Below, piece after piece: positions 57,857 through 64,000 of a stretch of DNA of 64,000 nucleotides (position 1 is its first letter; every line of letters begins with the position of its first letter). This DNA is from Elgaria multicarinata webbii (Eukaryota > Chordata > Lepidosauria > Squamata > Anguidae). The position numbers and the translations under genes are program-made. The stretch spans positions 6,039,001-6,103,000 of the forward strand of contig NC_086182.1 of assembly GCF_023053635.1 (NCBI RefSeq), in the 5' to 3' direction. Under the pieces are notes generated by a model, which had not been told where the DNA came from, searched no databases, and worked only from the letters and a program-made list of their open reading frames with translations.

Positions 57857-58315
57857 AAAGGAGTACTTCTGTTCTGCATTGTAGGAATATAAGAAGAGCT
57901 CTGGTCCAGCATTCTTTTCACACAGTGGCCAACCAGCTGCCCAAAGGAAGCCCACATGCAAGACATGGGTGCACCAGCCCTTTCCCACCCATGTTCCTTG
58001 GCAACTGGAGTACCTAGGCACACTGCCTCTCATACTGGAGGGAGCAAATAGCCATCAGGGCTAGTAGCCCTTGATAGCCTTCTCCTCTAGGAATTTATCC
58101 AACCCCTTTTAAAGCCATCCAAATTGGTGGCCATCACTGCAAATTCCATAGCTTAACTATATTCTGTCCTGAATCCCCCACCAATCAGTTTCATAGGATG
58201 ACCCCACTGAGTTCTAGTATTATGAGAGAGGGAGAAAAATGCCTTCCTCTCCACAATCTCCACTCCAGGCATAGTTTTGTACTATCATGTCTCCCTTTGG
58301 CCTCCCCTTACCTTC
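57857..58315 (-). mobile_element. CR1/L3-like LINE 3' end, longer copy
   Basis: Same family as 57,250, extending further upstream to CCCCACTGAGTTCTAGTATT. It gives the uninterrupted arrangement against which the nested copy at 32,311-32,940 can be read. Confidence 0.8.
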
Positions 58316-58324
58316 AGGATGACC

Positions 58325-58363
58325 AAAAAAGGAAGGAAGGAAGGAAAGAAGGAAGGAAGAAAG
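58325..58363. repeat. (GGAA)n microsatellite
   Basis: AAGGAAGGAAGG units with a few substitutions. Confidence 0.95.
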
Positions 58364-59032
58364 CTTGAGTGCAAGCTCATTTAGGAGTTTTGTTTCAACT
58401 GACCCTTTGTTTCTGTCACGTCAGCCTGCAAATAAGATGACTCAGGTATCTCCTCCATGGGACATGCACACCCCTAATATCCTGCTAGTGTGAGTCAGGG
58501 GTTCTGCTCTAGGAAGGGGGAAAAACATTCCTCAAGCATCCAAACAGCAACAGTAAGTGGAGACTCTGATGTCAGTGGGGCGGTGAATCTGCTCCGGGTT
58601 TCAGCCAAAACCAGTCAGAACTTTAAAGGAGCTCTCGAAAGTGCTGCAAAGTACCTTGGATCCTCCTTTAGAGCTCTGACTGGAATCCAAAGCGGATTCA
58701 CAACCCCACTGACGTCAGAGCCACCAGCCTCCACTGAAAAAAGCCCTTCCTCTTAGCGGTGGCTGCCTGCATGAGCAGATTTGCTTGTATCACTTTCTCC
58801 CAAGCTTGCCAAAGAACAAGAGTGAAAGCTGTTCCTGCAGTGAAGCGAAGGCGGCAGACTTGCCCATTAACTGATACTGATGTCATGCGCCCCGCTGGGC
58901 TCTGTCGGAAGACGGTGGCCACTCTTCCATGCCGTTAACCTTGCGGGCCGTGTCGATCTATCTGCCTGTCTGCCTGTATCAGCTAACGTCGGTGGATGCT
59001 GGAAAACGTAGAGGCACAAGGCTAGCAAGGGA
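58364..59032. other. No gene recognised
   Basis: Two imperfect inverted blocks (CAGAGCTCTAAAGGA and TTTAAAGGAGCTCTC-like words, 58,560-58,720) hint at another MITE; no exon is seen. Confidence 0.4.
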
Positions 59033-59039
59033 CAGAATC

Positions 59040-59358
59040 TAGGGTGACCATATGAAAAGGAGGACAGGGCTCCTGTACCTTTAACAGTTGCATAGACAAG
59101 GGAATTTCAGCAGGTGTCCTTTGTATATATGGAGAACCTGCTGAAATTCCCTCTTCATCACAACTGTTAAAGCTGCAGTAGCTATACTAGAGTGACCAGA
59201 TTGAAAAGAGGGCAAGGCACCTGCAGCTTTAACTGTTGTGATGAAGAGGAAATTTCACCAGGTTCCCCATATATACAAATGACACTGGCTGAAATTCCCT
59301 TTTCAATACATCTGTAAAGATACGGGAGCCCTGTCCTCCCTTTCATATGGTCACCCTA
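59040..59358 (+). mobile_element. Palindromic MITE, copy 6
   Basis: Flanked by CAGAATC (59,033-59,039 and 59,359-59,365). Standard ends, arms and loop. Confidence 0.92.
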
Positions 59359-59536
59359 CAGAATCTGCTGGAAGATACTTTGGATTTCTACAGGTTGTTG
59401 TTGTTGTTGTTGTTGTTGTTGTTACATTTATTTGTATCCCACCTTTTGCCCAATACTGGGCCTCAAGGCGGCCTTATAAAGTTTAAAACATACAATGGGA
59501 AAAAAAACATTTAAAAAACACAACAAAATTATAAGT

Positions 59537-59829
59537 TCCCCTTGGAGGCCCGATGGGCACCAACATTGACTGTGTTTCAACGCCAAGTAAAAACACGGCT
59601 TTTTAACAAAGCCTTTGATGGTTAAACTCACTGGCACATTGCTTTAACTGTTTTAACTGCTTTTACTGCTTTTAAATTATATATTGTTTTAACTTGGTTT
59701 GTGGTTTAATTTGTTTTTAACTGTGTATATTTATTGTTTTATACTGTATGTTTTATCTGTATGCCGCTCTGAGATCTTAATGACATAGGGCGGGATATAA
59801 ATGTTTTAAATAAATAACTAAAATAATAA
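59537..59829 (+). mobile_element. L2-type LINE 3' end nested in the L2
   Basis: Flanked by ATAAGT (59,531-59,536 and 59,830-59,835). Encodes LEARWAPTLTVFQRQVKTR and ends GGGATATAAATGTTTTAAAT plus an A/T tail. Confidence 0.85.
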
Positions 59830-59892
59830 ATAAGTCATTAACATAGATGGGGAGCCAGATTATTCTCCAAAGGCCTGCTGGAACAAACAAGT

Positions 59893-60581
59893 TGTCCGGG
59901 AAAGCTGCCAAGTGGCTTGACAAAGATAAGCTCACACAGTTGGTATCTTAGTAACAAGGAATTTATTGCAGTTACAGACTTCGGGAGTAAGGTCCAGAGA
60001 TGCAGTCCAAAGGTCACAGGAGTAGGCACGGGTAAACGTTGTCAGAGGCAGTCCAAGGTTACTATAGGATTCCGGAAGTCGTCAGGCGTGGTCACGGGGT
60101 CCGGGAGTCAAGGCTGGGTTCAGGAACTCGGGATCTGGAGCGAGGTGCGTGCTCAAGAGCTCTGGGAGCCAGCTTCCACCGAAGAGCTCAGATAATCTCT
60201 GACAATTTGGCAGGGCTCCTGGCTGCTCCTTTTATCCTCAGTCAGAGTGCTGAGTCAGCGTTCCGCAGCTGATCTCTGATTGCCTGGCGTTTGTGTTGAA
60301 GCCGGCTAGACCGCCGTCGGGTGGACTTCTCCGCCCTTAACTGGCTGAAACTGGGCTGGTCCCTCTCCTCCCCAGATCCCTGCGGCTCTTCCAGAGTCTT
60401 TGCTGGCATCAAGCCCTCTGAGCTGGCAGAGGTTCCTGCTGGCCTTGGCTCCTCTCCCTGAGGCTCTGCCACAGCCTCTGCCAGTCCATTCTCTTCTCCT
60501 GAGCCAGGCCCCTCTGCACTGGGTCCAGCCTCTGCCACCTCCCCCTCATCTCCCGACTCCGGTTCCATGCAGGGCATGACA
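59893..60581 (-). mobile_element. Solo LTR (689 bp) nested in the L2
   Basis: Exact CAAGT duplication (59,888-59,892 and 60,582-60,586). On the minus strand it starts TGTCATGCCC and ends CCCGGACA, with a TATA-like GGATAAAAG and an AATAAA. The U3 part holds a long open frame rich in Glu, Pro and Ser. LTR retrotransposon family unresolved (Gypsy or ERV). It looks fairly young. Confidence 0.88.
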
Positions 60582-60818
60582 CAAGTTTTAGCCTGCTTCC
60601 GAAAGCCCATCAAGGAGGGAGCCAGTCTAGCTTCCCCGGGGAAGAGAGTTCCAGAGCACTGGAGCAGCCACCGAAAAGGCTCTCTCCATGTTCCCACCAA
60701 ACGTGCCTGTGAAGATGGTGGGACTGAAAGAAGGGCTTCTCCAGAAGATCTGAAAGCACGGGCAGGCTCATAAGGGAGAATACAGTCTTTCAAATAACCT
60801 GGACCCGAGCCATATAGG

Positions 60819-61066
60819 ATGCATGCATTATTTTCCATCATGTGCACGCCTCTCTCCCCTCTCCTTATTTTTCCATGGGGATGCAGGGGTTTTTACCCCA
60901 GGGATTCCCACCCACCCACTTCTGGATCTTTCATGGCTAATACCAGAGACTTAGGCAGGATCTACACTCTTGCTTTATAGTGGTACTGAAGTGCACTGAC
61001 AACTGTTGGGGCCCACGACACATCTACACCAAGCAGGATATAACACTATGAAAGCGGTATATGGTA
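60819..61066. repeat. Dispersed repeat with palindromic end, copy 2
   Basis: Matches 20,577-20,830 over about 250 bp, including the half-palindrome (TTGCTTTATAGTGGTACTGA...AAGCGGTATATGG); the second arm is missing here. Confidence 0.75.
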
Positions 61067-61168
61067 TCCAAAAGTGTAGTTTTTAAAATAATAAATACTA
61101 TTCAGTGAGTTGCAATAGGTTTTTTTTAAAACAACAACAACACCAAAACCTACACTTTTGGATACATT
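61067..61168. repeat. Short inverted repeat element
   Basis: GTATCCAAAAGTGTAG and CTACACTTTTGGATAC are perfect inverted ends about 100 bp apart. Confidence 0.8.
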
Positions 61169-61285
61169 CATCTTGATTTTAAGTAGGTATTTTTAATAAA
61201 TCATATTTTTAATATAATAATGTCTTTGTATTTACAGGTTTTAATACTTCAATAGCGCTTACTGATATTTGTGTTGTTTGTATTG

Positions 61286-61289
<4 letters not shown>

Positions 61290-61318
<29 letters not shown>
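61290..61318. repeat. (AT)n microsatellite
   Basis: Uninterrupted AT run. Confidence 0.95.
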
Positions 61319-61323
<5 letters not shown>

Positions 61324-61334
61324 GAGTGTATATT

Positions 61335-61395
61335 TACTTTACCACTGAAGAAGACTATAGGTCGAAGCACATTTGGTATCAGTTTTTAAATGTTA
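61335..61395 (+). mobile_element. Possible Penelope-like tail
   Basis: CCACTGAAGAAGACTATAGG and TCGAAGCACATTTGG echo the gaagaag...tcgaaacg tail; no coding part. Confidence 0.35.
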
Positions 61396-61808
61396 TACTA
61401 TTGAGTTTTTAGCGGTCCAATATATATTGTGTATTTGTTTTCACTGTTTATGTTTTAATTAGATTGAAAAATTAAATAATTTTAAATTGTTTTATTATTA
61501 TTGTCATCAGATTGTTATTATCACCAGTGTACCCAACTCAGTTTGTTCCGTTTCAATGCTGGGAGTTGTAGACATAAGCCTAGATCCCTGAATAATGTGT
61601 TAATCTTTGAACACCATCTGACTTGTGGTGGAAAACAGCCAGAGGGCAGGCCTTCTTAGTTGTGGCACCCTGCTTATGGATTTCTTTTTCCCAGGTAGGC
61701 TTGCCTAGTGCCTGCATTAATGGCTTTTAAGTGCCAAGTTAAATTAAAAATAAAATAACATTCCAAGGCCTTTTAACTTGATGCGATTTTTTATGCTGCA
61801 TTTTTCCT
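61396..61808. other. No gene recognised
   Basis: A/T-rich sequence; a worn L2-type fragment may lie at 61,640-61,790. Confidence 0.35.
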
Positions 61809-61816
61809 GTTATAAC

Positions 61817-62210
61817 CAGGGCTGGCGCTGCCATAGAGGCAGCTCAGGCGGCGGCCTAGAGCGCTAAGCAAAGGAGGGCGCCGAACGGCACACCCAGAAG
61901 CTGCTCTCCTAGAGCAGCTTCCAGGCACACTGTTCCAAAGCCGCAGCCCCCCAACCCCTGCATCATTGCTTCGAAGCCAGTGCCTGGTCAGAAGCCGCTT
62001 CTGGCTTCAAAGCCAGGACGCTGGGGTTGGGGGGCAGGGGGCAGCTTCAGCATGGCACGCCAGGAAGCCATTTCTAGGTGTGCCACTTCGAAGCCTCCGC
62101 CCCGTCCCCCAACCCCAGCGTCCTGGCTTCAAAGCCAGGAGCGGGGGCGGGGCGGAGGTTTCAGTACGGCGTGCCCGCCTAGGGTGCAAAATAGTCTGGC
62201 GCCGGCCCTG
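61817..62210. mobile_element. hAT-type non-autonomous element (394 bp)
   Basis: Perfect 8-bp duplication GTTATAAC (61,809-61,816 and 62,211-62,218) and ends CAGGGCTGGCGC / GCGCCGGCCCTG. The interior is CpG-rich and holds a second inverted repeat (TTCAAAGCCAGGACGCTGGG and its complement). Confidence 0.93.
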
Positions 62211-62329
62211 GTTATAACTAAACCACAACATTCCAAGACAGATGGAAGAATTACTGATTAAAGTTTATGATTTTTATGTCAAAGCCTGACGTTACGATTG
62301 AAACAGAAGAGTGAATGGAGAAATGACAG

Positions 62330-62600
62330 ATAGCTGGAATTCCAGGAACGCGTCCTTCACCTCCCCCAGGGCTGATCTAGGACTAGTCCTGGGCCTTCTT
62401 CTGGGCCTGCACAATTGCATTGGCCAAGGGGAAGGCCAGATCAGTGCTGGGGGCAGTGGCTGGAGGATGTGTTCCTGGAAGTCTGCGAACACATTCTCCA
62501 GCCCTTTTCCATGGTAAATTGGGGCCCAGTCCCAGTTGCCCCAGAGATCTCCATTTTTCCGGAGGTCTCCGGGGTTTTCCGGTGCATCTGGTCACCCTAG
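62330..62600 (+). mobile_element. DNA transposon 3' part related to 51,117
   Basis: GGTCTCCGGGGTTTTCCGG and CATCTGGTCACCCTA repeat the right end at 51,800-51,837; the left end is missing. Confidence 0.7.
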
Positions 62601-64000
62601 ATGCAGCCCATTTATGTGGGTTGTTTCCTTTTATGTGGAATTGGGTTGACTGCTCGAGACTGACCTTAGGAATCACAATGGCCACCAAAGGCCAGTAAAT
62701 CTGGCCTCCCACCCAAGACATGCTGGGAGTTGTAGCTGTAAACCTAGTTTTTTATTATTAAATTCTTTTAAAAAATACTTAAATCCCCAAAATTCATGTT
62801 TTTAGATTTTTTCTGATCCATGTACATGAAGGCCTGTCTGTGTGAACAGTATTAAGGCAGTACCATATGTGGAAGTGGGTAAACATTTCAGGACATATGT
62901 GACACACTCATACTTTCCGCTTTATAGGTAGAGAGATATGGTGTGGAGAAATTCTCTTCTCCGCTCAGAGCCAGTGTCAAGGGCAGGCGTGTTGTGCATC
63001 TGCCAAGGGTCACACCCCAGCCCCGGCCCACTAATAAGGACCTGATGGACTTGCTCCTTTTCTTCACCATGGTAACCTCCTTGTTCACCTCCCTCTTGCT
63101 GTGGCCCAGTTAACAGCGGTGGTGAAGGCAAGGAGGAGGAGAGGCCACAGCCTCCTCGCTCCGTGGTCCTCTGCCTGTCAAGCAAGCAATTGTTGGAACG
63201 ATGAAAAAGAGGAGGAGGAACAAGAGCCGGTGGTGACAATGGCGGCCCAGCCTCAACGGATTCCCTCGCTGCACGGCTGCCAGGAGAAGGCGTCACAAAG
63301 GGGGCCGCCACGCTCAGTGCTGCCACCTGGATGTGGTGCAGTCCCCACAGTTGTTTCCAATTGGCCCTTTCTCATCCAGCGTGACCAGATGTGAGGAGGA
63401 AGGGAATGTGTTTTTCTCCCGTACGGGATGCAGTCCATAAATCATAAGCTGGCATGTCACTCAGCGTCTTATAAAGTCTTGGCTTTTTGTTTGTTTGGTT
63501 TTTTATGGCCCATTTGGGCTTGTTTATTTAAGGCAGGCCTTGGAACAAGCTTTGTAGACCACCCAGGGGGTGACACAAGCTCTTTTGTTACTTATTTAAT
63601 CTGTTTCTTCCGTGAGTGACAAAGTTTGTTTTCCTTTGTTTTGGCAAGGAATGGTTGTATGTTAGCCAAATGTCTAACACTTAAGACACATTTAAAACAA
63701 CACCTCAAAAAGGTTTATTCCGAGTGAGAATTATTCACCCTCCAAGAGGAACCTGGCCCCTTTTTTGGGTGTGACTTCTCAATTTGGGCCTGCCTCTTGA
63801 CTGAAAGGAACCAAATCCAGAGCAGTAACACATGAACATCGCAAGGTAGCCACGTGTCCTCTATTGCAGAGGCTCGTCTTCTACTGTCCTCTGCTTTGAA
63901 CATGTCCTCTATTTGGAGGGCTGTCTGTTCCCAGAACCCCAAGAAGGGAGAGCAGCAGAAGGGCCTTGAAGTTCCCATCCACATTGACTGACGGGTCACC
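62601..64000. other. No gene recognised
   Basis: A GC-rich patch at 63,100-63,330 carries open frames on both strands without motifs. 63,840-63,930 has repeated GTCCTCTAT words also seen at 19,700-19,780, probably a worn dispersed repeat. Confidence 0.4.

Larger units (their letters stand above)
59393..60818 (-). mobile_element. L2-type LINE, interrupted twice
   Basis: The reversed L2 tail begins with a GTT run (59,394-59,420) and ACATTTATTTGTATCCCACC. It resumes at 59,836 (CATTAACATAGATGGGG) and again at 60,587, where CTTCCCCGGGGAAGAGAGTT, ACGTGCCTGTGAAGATGG and AATAACCTGGACCCGAGCC are typical L2 coding remains. Confidence 0.8.

Overview
The window is vertebrate genomic DNA, most likely from a squamate reptile (a lizard). 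It has no bacterial-style gene packing. It is built from CR1 and L3-type LINE tails with octamer ends, L2, L1 and a second APE-type LINE group (I/Vingi-like), a Penelope-like fragment, DIRS and Copia elements, solo LTRs, hAT-like MITEs and a tRNA-derived SINE. That mixture, together with a beta-microseminoprotein-type gene related to reptile small serum proteins, is what I would expect of a lizard. The species call is inference.

The one host gene I can assemble is a four-exon beta-microseminoprotein-like gene on the minus strand, from about 49,768 down to about 40,890. A TATA box, an exon that ends exactly at its ATG, three introns of matching phase (0, 1, 2), ten cysteines in the family spacing, a stop codon and an AATAAA signal all fit one 110-residue secreted protein. 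A second, paralogous locus lies on the same strand further left: exon 2 at 33,616-33,523, exon 3 at 18,435-18,306 and a doubtful exon 4 near 17,866-17,758. Its would-be intron 2 has been stretched to about 15 kb by nested retroelements, and its exon 2 donor site looks lost. The region therefore looks like a small tandem MSMB-family cluster with one good gene and one decaying copy.

Layout: 1-5,660 holds scattered repeats with a Penelope-like RT fragment. 5,762-6,470 is a solo LTR. About 7,050-9,393 is the front of a DIRS element, cut off by an L1 (9,394-13,650, minus), which abuts an I/Vingi-like LINE (13,650-17,652, minus). 17,660-18,800 holds the paralog exons and MITEs. 19,789-20,482 is a GC-rich element with a giant hairpin. 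21,003-32,310 is a broken Copia element whose 3' LTR was split first by an L2 (714-codon open frame) and then by a nearly whole 5.5-kb I/Vingi-like LINE. 32,380-40,530 holds CR1 and CR1-like pieces, the paralog exon 2, a Copia-type solo LTR, a SINE, MITEs and a retrovirus-like LTR. 40,890-49,768 is the MSMB-like gene with repeats in its introns. 50,300-62,600 is again repeats: DNA transposons, two more solo LTRs and a triple nest at 59,393-60,818. 62,601-64,000 shows nothing I can name.

Structures that stand out besides the gene are: six copies of a palindromic MITE of about 315 bp whose loop carries a worn copy of its own end; a 186-bp near-perfect GC-rich inverted repeat; two LINEs with roughly half-identical proteins that share a nearly identical first 97 bp; and several insertions whose order can be read from intact target-site duplications.
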